Below are positions 34,560 through 45,534 of a stretch of DNA of 64,000 nt, one piece after another. The stretch's first letter is position 1. Every line of letters starts with the position of its first letter. A model generated the notes under the pieces. That model searched no databases. It saw nothing but the letters and a program-made list of their open reading frames with translations, and was not told the origin of the DNA. Source of the stretch: Trichoplusia ni (lineage: Eukaryota; Arthropoda; Insecta; Lepidoptera; Noctuidae). A program made the position numbers and the translations under genes. The stretch lies in the NCBI RefSeq assembly GCF_003590095.1, contig NC_039491.1:8928001-8992000 (forward strand), given 5' to 3'.

Positions 34560-35130
34560 TGTATATATCTGGGAGGAGACTAAACTGAAACTGCACACCA
34601 TCACAGGTTAAGCTACACTTGATGCAGTTGGTCCCTGGATTGGTTCCCCCGTGTTCTGGAAGACACTTTACATTTTGGGTCCCGGCCGTTATTTAAACAA
34701 ATTTGGGAGTCTGACAATCGACGACCTCCGTGGTCGAGTGGCGCACGCACCAGTTTCAAGGTGTCGGTAGCTCTGAGGTCCCGGGTTCGATCCCCGGTCG
34801 AGTCAATGTAAAAATTTACATTTCTACATTGTCTCGGGTCTGGGTGTTTGTGCCTTTGTGGTACCTTCGTTGTATCTGAATTCCATAACACAAGTGCTTT
34901 AGCAACTTACTTTGGGTTCAGAACAATGTATGTGATGTTGTCCGCATTTATTATTATTTATTATAATCAGAGTCTGACTAAGGGATATCATGTTGCCCAG
35001 GTAACTGGGTTGAGGAGGTCCGATATTCAATTGCTCCATGTAAAACACAGGATATTTAGCTGCATCCGGTTAGACTGGAAGCCGACCCCAACATAGATCA
35101 GACAAGGCTAGAATAATGATGATACAAGCT
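34560..35130 (+). mobile_element. Repeat A, split by a SINE
   Basis: The left part (34560-34715) has CTGAAACTGCACACCATCAC, GTTCTGGAAGACACTTTACA and TTTTGGGTCCCGGCCGTTAT. The right part (34970-35130) has TCTGACTAAGGGATATCATG, TTGCCCAGGTAACTGGGTTG, GCATCCGGTTAGACTGGAAG and CCGACCCCAACATAG. Together they give the same order as the copy at 21000-21430 (inverted). A family-3 SINE interrupts it. Confidence 0.75.
34716..34969 (+). mobile_element. tRNA-derived SINE (family 3), intact head, with target duplication
   Basis: Directly flanked by GAGTCTGAC on both sides (34707-34715 and 34970-34978), a target-site duplication within repeat A. The head has an A box (TGGTCGAGTGGC, 34731-34742) and a perfect B box (GGTTCGATCCC, 34784-34794), as in a tRNA. 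The unrelated body contains CATTGTCTCGGGTCTGGGTG and AACACAAGTGCTTTAGCAAC, and ends with TTATTATTTATTATAAT. The frame on either strand is a repeat shadow. The intact promoter boxes suggest a recent insertion. Confidence 0.88.
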
Positions 35131-36352
35131 GATCAGGTTGATTTACAAGTTAATTAAAAATAACTACCAAAAATCCAACCTTTTAGTTGAAATTCAGTGA
35201 CATATACGCTTATAAAAAATATTACGCTTCGAAAATGGCCAAAAAAATCATTTTGTAACCACAAAGGTCGACTAGCAACTGATTTATACCTGTTTGGTCT
35301 GATATATTTAACATATTATGTGTATATTATTTAAGAGTTTATAATAAAATGAAAATAAAACCTAATATAATAATTAGGACATTATTATTTCATAAACAGA
35401 TGTCTAGACTTGCTCTTTGATATATTTAAACTTGTTTTATTTGATTATGACAGGGCGTAAAAAATTTAGCTATATTATTGCTAAAGAAAAAGTACAATTA
35501 TGTACAAAAGTGTTTTTGTGGATGACGATTAATTTAGTTTAGATGAAAAAGCACTGTAAGCAGAATGCCTATTGATATAGTCATTGGACTTACGAATCAA
35601 AAGTTGTAAGTTTAACGACCAAAGCGCACCTATATCTCTTCGCATTCAAGTATTTATAACAAAGTACTTGCCTCTGCTTAAAATCTTATTAAAAGAAAGA
35701 CATGGTCGTTAGGAAACCAGTACTTTTGAAGTTTTCGAGGGAAAAATTTATTTTTGATAAAATGTCAAATGCCACATGGTAATTCAACATGAGAGAAAGA
35801 AAAATAGCGCAGGGATTCGCACATATACACCATACCATACACCTTAAAACTTGGAAACATTTAATCATTTACGTTTGCTTACAAAGATTTTGACTTCACA
35901 ACCAAATTTCAATTATCTATTATCTACCTTTAACCACAATCTAAAGTATATGCAATAACATAACAGCTAATCTTGATCCAATTTCCTATATACCGCTACG
36001 GCTAAAGCGTTAAAAAACGCGATGAAACGCTTCAAGAGATCTCTTACCATCACAAATACATTGAGGTCATTGAATCTTAACTCATGGAACACGAGAAATT
36101 AATTAATATCTCTCTTAGAACATTGACTTCTGCTCAATATTGTACTGTTGACCACACGTAAGAAATATCGTGGTCATAATTATTAAGTAACTGGACATGT
36201 GCAAGATCGACTCGTAAAATTTAGATTATTTTTATTTGGACGATTTGAAGCAAATGGATTGGGTGACAAATAAATTTAAGGTTACAATATAAGGAAAGAT
36301 ATGAATAAGTGATGTCATGAGTAATTTTTATTAATTGTAATTTTATCAATTA
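35131..36352. other. No gene recognised
   Basis: A+T-rich; nothing seen. Confidence 0.5.
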
Positions 36353-36607
36353 TAACTGTTGCCCGCGACGTCGTCCGCGTGGTTAGAAGATATAAGTTAT
36401 GGTTTATACCTGCCCTGTTTTTTCCATATTTTCCATTGTATCTTCGCTCCTATTAGTCGCAGCGTGATGGTATATAGCCTAAAACCTTCCTCGATGAATG
36501 GTCTATTCAACACAAAAATATTTTTTCAATTTAAACCAGAAGTTCCTGAGATTAGCGCGTTCAAACAAACAAACTCTTCAGCTTTATATATTAGTAGAGA
36601 GTATAGA
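36353..36607 (-). mobile_element. Helitron-like element, family 1
   Basis: Full internal structure on the minus strand, with GCGACGTCGTCCGCG replacing the usual hairpin and the CTAG terminus changed (AACTGTTGCCC without CTAG). The other end reads TTAGTAGAGAGTATAGA, with a short insertion. The 85-residue frame is a translation of the repeat. Confidence 0.8.
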
Positions 36608-37299
36608 TTTTTTTAGGGAAATCAATGGATATGAAAAGAAAATGTCGCATCCATATTACTTTTCCTTAGATACCTAAAAGACGGCAGTTTATCCGATATT
36701 ACCAAAACTAAGTACAGCATTTTTATCTTTGGTAGCATTATCTTGGGAACAAAACTAACTGGGTTAGGCTGTTTGTCTCATCGTAAACTTTCATCAAACT
36801 AATTTTCCTTCAGAATTGACAATATCTAATAGACACGCTTAAATAGCTATTTGTCTAATTTAACAGTTGAGAACCCACGGCTTTAAAATATTGGGTAATT
36901 GGTTGTAATATTTAAAATAAAATCTAAATTTTTTGATATTATTTTCTTCCTCTAACAGTTTATTAAAGTTTCAAAAAAGAAGCGATTGATTTTAATATTC
37001 GTGAAGTTTGGTCTTCGTGAGAAATAGTTTGGACAACTATTTAGACGTTGTTTATTTTGTTGTCATGGCAACAAGATTTGATTTTCAAGTCTGTTAGAAA
37101 TTGTGTTTATTGTTCCGCAGCATGAGCACTTTAGGAGTTGTGAAGGGTAGGCCATTATAGATGCTGCCCATTGTAGGTGGACCTTGAATGTTTATTTGAT
37201 AATCAAATTAAATGTTCTTCTCTATGATGTTGCTAACAGGGTACAATTTCAATGCATTTTCTCTAAAAATCTTAATGTATGAAAACATTAGGTCATGGC
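36608..37299. other. No gene recognised
   Basis: A+T-rich; nothing seen. Confidence 0.5.
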
Positions 37300-37480
37300 C
37301 TTGCGGCTTGCATGGATTCGCGAGGTGCAGGTTCGATCTCAACATAGGCAAAGTGCCAATGTGACTTTTTAAAAGTTATTGGATTTTTCTTGTGTATTCT
37401 AAAGCACTACTCAGAAAACGGTGAAACTGATCACAATCCTTCCCTATACGGTTAGAGGCCTGTTCCCAGCAGTGGGGTGT
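37300..37480 (+). mobile_element. tRNA-derived SINE (family 2)
   Basis: A-box region TGGCCTTGCGGCTTGCATGG, B box GGTTCGATCTC (37330-37340), then CATAGGCAAAGTGCCAATGT and a 3' part with TTCCCTATACGGTTAGAGGC and CTGTTCCCAGCAGTGGG. A second copy is at 59357. Confidence 0.75.
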
Positions 37481-37852
37481 ATGCTAGCTATATAATTATG
37501 TATTATTACCTATAATATGTTAATCATCAAAGTCACCTGCTTAACACATTATTTCTTTTGGTTGATTTTTTAAATTGCTAAAAATTTTACCACGTAACAT
37601 ACCTACCTATATTGCCATTACTTCAACCAACAACTGGTCACAACACCTGTCCATGACGACCCCAATAAACAATTGCTGTAGCACCGCTTTTTATCACATA
37701 CAAAAATGTTGTACAACATTGCACTGCTCGGTAGGCGGCCGCTTTGTAGTACCTATACCTTCACGTTATTTATTATCCTACGGAATATATGTAAGTAGTA
37801 GTAACCCGGTTTTAAGGTTGAAAGTGCTACCTGCTTGATGTATGTAGAATCC

Positions 37853-38000
37853 CCCGTACTATAATTTGTGTATAATGTCGATAATAGTCATAAAAGCTTA
37901 TAGTACCGGCAGTGGATTTAGAGACCCTGTACTATAATTAGCCTTCTATAATGATAATAATAATGATGTAATTTTAAGTTTCATAGTACGGGCGCTGGAT
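37853..38000. repeat. Two tandem units, each an inverted repeat
   Basis: Unit 1 (37853-37917) runs from CCCGTACTATAATT to TTATAGTACCGGCAGTGGAT. Unit 2 (about 37925-38000) runs from CCTGTACTATAATT to CATAGTACGGGCGCTGGAT. Within each unit GTACTATAA and its inverse face each other, so the array can form two hairpins in a row. It probably derives from a dispersed repeat. Confidence 0.7.
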
Positions 38001-39472
38001 GCAAAATGGAATGAAAGTAATAGTCCCATTGAAGAACCTAGAGCATCAAGAATTCCAAAAATATGGGTGAAATAACCAAAAAAAAGTTAAATAGTTTGTA
38101 ATTTTTCTCTATACACTTTTTCTGAGAAATATCGCTAACATTTCTGTCAGCGTTATCTCAAAGTGCGTGTAACGAATGCTCCGTAATCGTTTTCTTGAGA
38201 TATAGGAATATTAAATTGATGAATAAATCTCTGAAATTAGTATGGCTTGAAACCTATCTGAATATTTATAGGTACAAGCAAAACTTGAATACCTTGCCGC
38301 CTATACGTTACAAATCGTTTAATTAAAGTGGAATTGCAAATGTAAATAGCTGGCCACGACCCGCGAGTGTAAGGTTTTGAAAAATTACTATCAAGATATA
38401 GTAATTTTTGTTATATTTATAGGGTTAAGAGCACGTCTATGATCTGTGTTTCTAGGATTTAGGATGTCCTTAACCCTAAGAAATAATATAAACGAGATTG
38501 ATTCTTTAACCTAGTATCGAAAATTTTATGGGGTTTTTTGTGATCTTAGAATAGCGAACAGCTTTTTTTAGTCTCAGAAAATATTTTCTTTTACCGATAT
38601 AAGAAGGATTTGAGGTCTCAGAACTCTCTTATCAATAGTCATAATGTTATTGATTACTTTGATTAACAAATTAATTTCTTAAGTGATGTCAGTTTCACCC
38701 TATACCTAACAGGTAACAGATGCAATAATTCATGTTAAAACATGTTTCATTCAATGAAAATGAAAGTAACCGTTCAACAATTACAAATGACATAAATGTA
38801 CTCATGGATCATCAATCATTTATCTTCTATTGTTAATAACAACGCTACGACTTCCCATGTCGATACCTCCGATTAAAGTACTTTGCATACAAATAAACCA
38901 TAAATCTTGATACTGACAATACAAAGGAACTTCTTGAACGTTATATCAAAATACTGACAGACCAATTCTTGGTATCTAAGCGATAGATACAATACCCCTA
39001 GGAATACCTTACCAAGTCGTTCATATACCTAAAATCGGAAAAGTATTTTTGTAACAGAACGCTACAAAGAAAACTAGTAGCGGTAGGTTAATTACTATTT
39101 CAAAATATTTACCAGATTAAATACTATTTAGTACTATCCATGGAAAATCTTGAATGAATAAACCTGACCTGATGACTCAGAATACGCTAAGTTTATAACG
39201 GAGCTTCAAGTCATTCCCACGATGTTTCCCATCAATGGGGCGTGCTTAGAAAAATATGCACATCTGTATGGAATTTCACACGATTACACTATGAACAGTT
39301 GTTTGCATACACGTCTTGTACTATATTAAAGGTCGTTAGAGGTTTTTACGCGCATTTGATGTTATGATGAAAATTAACAACGTCATCATATTTCCGCAGG
39401 CCATTGATATTTCTTCAGTTCTATGATAGGAATTCTAATACATGGCAATAACATTAAACATAACATTTTTCT
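38001..39472. other. No gene recognised
   Basis: A+T-rich; nothing seen beyond short chance inverted repeats. Confidence 0.5.
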
Positions 39473-39599
39473 GTATTAAGCAGGGACCGGCCGGATACTC
39501 ATTGAAAGGGTTTTTGAAGGGGTTTTTTTAAGCGCTTCAAGAAAAAACCCTATGACATATGTTACACCTTCGAACGGATTACTGGAACCCTGTTTCGAA

Positions 39600-39650
39600 C
39601 AGGTTACCCTTTCACTACCCTGTAACACTGTAACAGGGTAACCCACTCCA
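39600..39650. repeat. Left subterminal GGTTACC-type repeats of the hAT element
   Basis: Four to five motifs in 50 bp: CAGGTTACCC, ACCCTGTAACA, CTGTAACAGG and GGGTAACCC, in both orientations. Confidence 0.7.
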
Positions 39651-39862
39651 ACCTAAGACAGTGTAATATGCACTCTTTATCATAGACATTAGTTTGAAAA
39701 TAGTATAACCACGAGCGCACGTGACATCTTACCGCCCAGCGGCGACATTGTTGCATTTACCGAGCGACTTGTAAACATGGAATAAAAATCATTGTGGATA
39801 TGATCTTACAGTTTAATTTTGCTTGTCGCACATTTCAAACGTTGTGATATATATTTTTCGTG

Positions 39863-40599
39863 TCTATACTTGTAGACCAGGGTCGATAATTTTTAAAACC
39901 CATTAGAAAAGGAGGGGAATATTATAAATATGAAAGGAAAAATAATTTACGGGCGATCTGAGGTCGGGAAGGGGGTGGGAGTGACGTTTGAAGAGTAAAA
40001 AACGGTTTTTCTCGATTTCCGGCAAAACTAAAATTCGTATCGAAAAAAGTCAAATGGCAAAGTTGTAGGTAATAAAAAGATCTAAAACTTTTGTGTTTAC
40101 ATTTTTTTCACATAACCTCAAAATTTATGTGAAAAATCCAAAAAACCTTTTATTTTACCAAATTTATTTTTGTAACGAAATTTGGTGAAAACTTACTTTT
40201 TTGTGTCCCAAATACGCTGTAATTTATTTGATTAAAAATATTTATTTTTCACCTTATTTTGAATTAATATAAAAAAACACTCTAATTTTCAATCGAAAAT
40301 TCACCCGTCAAATCTTCTCAGAAAATGCAAAAAATGAAAAAAAACTTGTACTCGATTTTTTTTAAAATTATTATAAATAATTTCATCTAAAAATTTTATC
40401 TCATTTTGTGTTCAATAGACCAATAATTGAGGAAGGTTTAAGGCTATTTATATAAAATTACGCTGCAACTAATAGGAGCGAAGATTTAATGGAAAATGTG
40501 GCAAATACGGGGAAAAATATTAATCTTCGAGGGCATTCGTTCAAATATTCCTAACTTATATCTTCTAACCACGCGGACGAAGTCGCGGGCATCAGCTAG
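39863..40599 (+). mobile_element. Helitron-like insertion inside the hAT element
   Basis: The right end is a clear family-1 3' terminus: ACGCGGACGAAGTCGCGGGC, then ATCAGCTAG followed by T. Bases 40405-40500 match the family-1 interior (TTGTGTTCAATAGACC, GGAAGGTTTAAGGC). The left boundary is uncertain: TCTATACTTGTAG at 39863 resembles the TCTATACTAAT start but is preceded by G, not A. If correct, this is a 737-bp variant with a different 5' half. Confidence 0.6.
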
Positions 40600-40779
40600 T
40601 TACCTATATGGCTGGTTTTCTTATCATGCTGACATGACGCGACGTTTCGCGCGTAGGTAGTTTGTCCGAGAGGCGCGAGTCGAGGCGCGACGCCTCGGCG
40701 ATAGAAGAAAATCAGTTGTAGTCTTAGTAAAGCAATGAGGGGCCGCTAGGGTGCAAGTATGCAGCTCAAGTTTAGTGGG

Positions 40780-40990
40780 TAATTCAGGGTAACACGAATA
40801 AAAGCCTTTCGTAAAGGTAACCACTTCAAAGGGTTAAGTTATTGAAGGGGTTAACCCCTTCACGTGGTTACCATAATGAAGGTGTTAACCATTTCGCTGG
40901 GTTTCGAGGATGTAACTCGAACAAAAGGTAACACTGCGATATGAGTTACCCCGCGTACGGGTTACCCTGTCAAACGGCTTAACTCTAAAG
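40780..40990. repeat. Right subterminal GGTTACC/GGTTAACC-type repeats of the hAT element
   Basis: About ten motifs in 210 bp: AGGGTAACA, GGTAACC, GGGTTAAG, GGGGTTAACCCC (itself a palindrome), GGTTACC, GTTAACC, GGTAACA, AGTTACCCC, GGGTTACCC, CTTAAC. Density is far above background. Confidence 0.75.
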
Positions 40991-41017
40991 TGGGGTTGTC
41001 CGGTCCCTGGTATTAAG

Positions 41018-43536
41018 TCACGTGACTTTTATTTTGTACTCATTACATTTCAATAATTCAAAGAGCGTTAACTAGAAAAATGATTAGATTAAATCAAAAT
41101 TTAAACAATGATTCACTGGTAACTGTTGGAGTTGAAACACATAATTCCGAATTTCGGAAGACTGGATAGTGCAGATGAATTCGTAAGGTGTCAGTATTTA
41201 AATAAATTTATTCCTTAGACACATAGACACGAAAACACAGAATTAGTGTGCACTGTGCATGGATCACACAATATTTTGTCTAACAAGCGACTCTTCGTGC
41301 ATAGTATGTTTGGCGGCTTCCTACACCATAGGGTGTGCAAAATGCTAAACATTTACGCGGGATATTAAATATACCAAACTGGCATCTATCGGGTATTTGA
41401 TATCTCTCTATCTCTGCTCATATTGTTATCATCAGAGATGTTGTTGTGTATTGTTAAACCAATATACCCTCATCAATTAATCAGTACGCTGTCCATTAGA
41501 AGGCTCTATAAAGGATGGTAGATAGAGCCTTTCATTATTCAATGACTTAAATCGATAGGAAATGGGTAAGGGTACTGAGACTTCATACAATAGAGTCACT
41601 GCTCATGTAGTATATAGGCCATTGAGGGTGGTTCATGGATCTATTAAAGCTATTGGTCACCTACAGCGTTAGATAGATACTGCTGTTGACTGGCTCTCTT
41701 CCGAATCGTACCGTGACGACGAAGTGATATTAGCGTTTCAACTAGTGACATTGCACGGATTTAGGATTAGAATTTAGGGCCAAGTGTTGAGTAGCAAATT
41801 TCCAACTCTATTTTAATTTAATTTTACTCAAACTCTATATCGATTCTATCAGGAGTAAGCCTCCTGTTGTTATGATATCTTTGATACGTCGACATCGTGA
41901 ATTTTATTTTTGCAGTTAAGAGATATTTATTAATACAATTTGGTACAAAATTTTACAAAACTATAACTAATATATTCTGAACTAGCTCTAGCCTTTGTTT
42001 AAAATTTTCAGAAACTCTATTTAACAGTATATTAATGTGGATTAATTATGAGCGTATTTAAAGTTAACTCGATAAAAAGGTTTTATTGAAATGTTGAAAC
42101 AAAGCCGAGAGATAATTGTTTTAGGATTATGAATTTTGAAATGAATGAATTTAATTGAATTCTGACTATTTATAGGTTGCATTGAGTTGAGGGGTCACGT
42201 GGACAGAAAAGTTCGGAAGGGTGTGAAGAGCTTACACAGGCTATATAAAAAATATCTTATTTAAGTTAGTTAGAGTTAAGGACTTAGATACTGCATTTAA
42301 ATTTAGTAAAATTGACAAATGTGTGTAACATGTATGATAATTGTATAAGTTGTTAATGTCTATAAGAATGCCAAAGCAGCTGAGTGATTTAAAAGGCATG
42401 ATTACAATGACATTACTCTTAAAATAATAACCTTTTTATCACCCTATTCATCAAGTTGTATGTTTAAGTGAAGAAAACTGTGCCAATTAGTGGGACCTAA
42501 CGATGGTGTTTCTCACATATATCTTATTATTTACTTTTTCATAATGCTCCCTGTATAGCAAAGGTATTTTCATAACTTAGAACAACTTTAAATTGAGTAT
42601 CGAAAATAAATATAATATGTCTAATATCTTACAGCTTTCAAGCGTTTTACTTACTTGGAATATTTACTCTCCCAAGATTGAACATTGTGTATTGTAAATT
42701 GGAGCCTAACTTAAAGTGTTAAAGTCTAAATTAGAATGTGGTGAATAAAATGAACTTACCATTGGTAAATTATAGCTTTTATCCTACTATCTCACATACG
42801 TTATAAATACGGAAACAGGTTTGCACATTCGTCTTTTTGATAAGATTTAGTTGGCTGACATTGTTTTGAATTTAATTGTACATTTGGGACCCCTGTAATC
42901 TATTGCGTATGTATTTAAATTAAGTAGGAAATATTTCCTTGGAAACATTATTCGTGTCTTTGAATTTTGTTATTGTGCTTTTGGAGCAATGAATTTCAAA
43001 TAATAAAGGTTTCTTTTTTATTTCAAAAAATCTCTAGGTACAAGCAAACCCTTGTGAGAGAGGTACCTAACTGATATTGGCAGTCAAAAGTGTGTGAAAA
43101 CGATGAAAAATAAACTAACTGATCCACGCTCATTTTGCTGGGACGTCTTTTTAAGGTTAATGCAACTCACAAAATTGTGGCTTTCATTAAATTAAATTAT
43201 TTCCAAAATTGGTCAGAACTTCCTACTTCGACACATACTAAAAAAAATACGTCCTTAAAATATTAGTATAAATTATTAACCACACTTCTTACAAAATGAT
43301 ATTTTTTTAATTCTTTGCAGGCGTTATTTTAACCTTAGCCTTCCATATCATGTGAAGTATGTAAATCAAAAAGCGTTTATACAATGAACACAAATATCAA
43401 TATTCCCAAAACAAATGAATGACTGATATTGAAAGTTTGACGTTTAATCTCATTCCATTCGAAGTAATTTTACTGGTTGTTGTTGAAATTTTCCATACAC
43501 CTGCAGAAATGATTACAAAATTTGATAGGCATCTTA
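41018..43536. other. No gene recognised
   Basis: A+T-rich. It contains a 10-bp inverted repeat (AAGGCTCTAT...ATAGAGCCTT, 41500-41531) and immediately right of the hAT element the palindrome GTCACGTGAC (41017-41026). Nothing coding. Confidence 0.5.
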
Positions 43537-43589
43537 AAGTTACGCTTGTGACGTTATACATGAAGCGTATGACGTTACAAGCGTAACTT
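43537..43589. repeat. 23-bp hairpin with G-U-compatible mismatches
   Basis: The left arm (43537-43559) and right arm (43567-43589) are inverse copies except at two positions, both of which would pair as G-U in RNA of the plus strand. The loop is 7 nt. Arm core: GTTACGCTTGTGACGTTATA. It could be a small fold-back element or a short hairpin RNA source. Confidence 0.75.
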
Positions 43590-43709
43590 CGCAAGTATCT
43601 GAATTTTGCTTTTGTATGTTAGGTTTTTTTTTTATTTTTATAGATTTTTCAGATAGTTCAGCATTAAAACTGCCAGCAGCCTGATGGCACTCAACAACAG
43701 TATAAATTA

Positions 43710-43731
43710 AAATAATAATAATAATAATAAA
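43710..43731. repeat. (AAT)n microsatellite at 5' side of retrotransposon
   Basis: About seven AAT units directly before the first recognisable retrotransposon codon; a matching (AAT)n lies at its 3' end. Confidence 0.85.
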
Positions 43732-44316
43732 TACTGTCGGGCATGTCACTGTCCCGGTGAATCCTTGAGACATATAGTTTCGGGATGTTCTCGTCTTGCT
43801 AACGGTGAATACTTGCACAGACATAACCAAGTGGCCAGGATTATCCATCAGCAGCTTGCTCTGAAATACAAACTTGTGGAATCTGAGGTGCCGTACTATA
43901 AGTATGTGCCCGACCCAGTTCTCGAAAGTGGTCATATCACACTGTACTGGGATCGATCTATCATCACTGACAGGACTATTGTTGCCAATAAGCCTGATAT
44001 AGTGGTGATCGATCGATCAGAGCGTCGGACAATGATTGTTGATATCACTATCCCCCATGACGAGAACCTCGTGAAAGCAGAAAAAGAAAAACAATTGAAA
44101 TATTTGGATTTAGCTCACGAGGTTGTCGACTTGTGGGAGGTGGACTCGGCAATCATTGTCCCGATAGTCGTAAGTGCCAATGGCTTAATAGCCAAGAGCC
44201 TCGATCAACATCTTCGGAGGCTCTCGTTGGGCGTCTGGGTCAAGGGTTTGATTCAGAAAGCGGTACTTCTGGACACGGCGCGCATCGTGAGGAGGTTCCT
44301 CTCTCTGGAGCCCTGA
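43732..44316 (+). pseudogene. C-terminal fragment of a restriction-like-endonuclease non-LTR retrotransposon (R4/Dong-like)
   Basis: A 194-codon frame, open and intact to its stop but truncated at the 5' side. It begins with a CX2CX8HX4C zinc knuckle (YCRACHCPGES...RHIVSGC), followed by YLHRHNQVARIIH, the conserved RHN block of R2/R4-type proteins. The endonuclease core follows: KPDIVVID (PD near residue 88), then RRTMIVDITIP (catalytic Asp ~104) and EKEKQLKYLDLA, the PD-(D/E)XK-type arrangement. The reverse transcriptase is absent. The family cuts specific target DNA for target-primed reverse transcription. Location between AAT microsatellites fits Dong-type elements, known to me as inserting in TAA repeats. 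Clade assignment is inference. Confidence 0.8.
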
Positions 44317-44454
44317 CCACCGGTAGCTTGGGCCCTGTTCCCGTTGCCGGTTGGACACTATTTTTTATATTTTTAAATGTATGTTGTTTTTATATATATT
44401 TAAAAATGTAATTTATATGTATTTTAATGAAATAAAGGAAATAATAATAATATT
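44317..44454 (+). mobile_element. 3' UTR and (AAT)n tail of the retrotransposon
   Basis: After the TGA a short G+C-rich stretch (CTTGGGCCCTGTTCCCGTTG) gives way to A+T-rich DNA, then AATAAA near 44431 and an (ATA)n tail. The tail resembles the microsatellite at the 5' side. Confidence 0.65.
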
Positions 44455-44814
44455 GCTAAATAGACTTAATAATATATATTTTTTATTTTATTATCATATT
44501 AAGTAATATTATTGCGGCTGTGGAGCAAAGATGCTGCTCTATGCTATGTATAGTGTTATCACTTTTTCACACCGGCTTTTGAAAAAAAACAAAAATAGGT
44601 TTTCAAAAAGCCGCCTTTATCCTTTCGGATTAACGAATTGTGATCGTAACACTCAGGACCACTAATTCATAAGGTCCCGGATTTACCCAAGTCAGGGACT
44701 TTCAAACTTAATTAAAAGTTGATAGCGTAATTAAAATACTGGTTCAGTATGCTTTTGTTAAATTTACATAGTATTTATTTAGTATATATAATATACACAA
44801 CAATTTCAAAATGT

Positions 44815-44995
44815 ATTAGTATAGCTCGTCTGTCTGTCCGTCTGCTACCAGGTTGAATCTCTTGAAACAATACATGATAGTTGACATTTTTACAGATTAT
44901 GTATTTCTATTCGCTTTAACTGCAAATAAACAGAGTTGTGAAACGATTGTCATACTATCATAACTTTGCTGGACAACCATTTTTTTTAATATAGT
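44815..44995 (-). repeat. Repeat C fragment
   Basis: Contains GTCTGTCTGTCCGTCTGCTA, CCAGGTTGAATCTCTTGAAA, GATAGTTGACATTTTTACAG and ATTTCTATTCGCTTTAACTG: the inverse of repeat C's right half (sites comparable with 53230-53330). Confidence 0.65.
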
Positions 44996-45277
44996 ACTAG
45001 TGACTCTATGTGTCTGACTCGAACCTGTTTTTCAATATCTATTAAATTGTACAGTACCAAAGACAGTAATGATTGTCAAAACGGTCCTGCAATAAAAGTG
45101 GCATTAACGAGAAAATTTAATGTCTACATTCATATATGGATTTTAAAAGCTTAATAAATGACTACATACTATTAAACAAAAGAACTAATCACAATTTGAA
45201 GTCAGTACCGTAACATGAGAGTAACCATTCAAAAATTCCACGTAAGTAATAAAATATTAACACTTACGTTCCTTAAA

Positions 45278-45534
45278 TCTATGTATACTAATATATAAAG
45301 CTGAAGAGTTTGTTTGTTTGTTTGAACGCGCTTATCTCAGGAACTACTAGTCCAAATTGAAAAATTCTTTTTGTGTTGAATAGACCATTAATCGAGGAAG
45401 GCTTTAAGCTACAAACCATCACGCTGCGACTAATAGGAGCGAAGATGCAATGGCAAATGTGAAAAAAACAAGGCAGGTATAAATCATAACTTATATCTTC
45501 TACCCACGGGGACGAAGTCGCGGGCAACAGCTAG
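45278..45534 (+). mobile_element. Helitron-like element, family 1, intact ends
   Basis: Starts A|TCTATGTATACTAATATA and ends GGGCAACAGCTAG|T; the flanking A and T are the expected insertion site. The 3' hairpin is GGACGAAGTC-type. 257 bp, non-coding. The 79-residue minus-strand frame recurs at 56502 and 63678 only because the repeat does. Confidence 0.88.

Larger units (their letters stand above)
39481..41009. mobile_element. Non-autonomous hAT element, 1529 bp, with 8-bp target duplication
   Basis: Both ends are CAGGGACCGG in inverted orientation (39481-39490; 41000-41009). The host duplication GTATTAAG is perfect at 39473-39480 and 41010-41017. An 8-bp duplication with CAGGG-type termini is diagnostic of the hAT superfamily. 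No transposase frame exists, so it must have moved with a source element's enzyme. Both subterminal regions hold many GGTTACC, GGTTAACC and GGGTAACC motifs, likely transposase-binding repeats. The middle includes Helitron-like DNA (39863-40599) and a G+C-rich hairpin near 40678-40700 (CGAGGCGCGACGCCTCG). The intact duplication suggests a young insertion. Confidence 0.88.

Noticed and set aside
34716..34800. A true tRNA gene
   Set aside because: Good A and B boxes, but the acceptor stem does not close and the unit continues into the SINE body with a duplication around the whole 254 bp.
37853..38000. CRISPR-like array
   Set aside because: Only two imperfect units with inverted ends and unequal spacing, in evident insect DNA.
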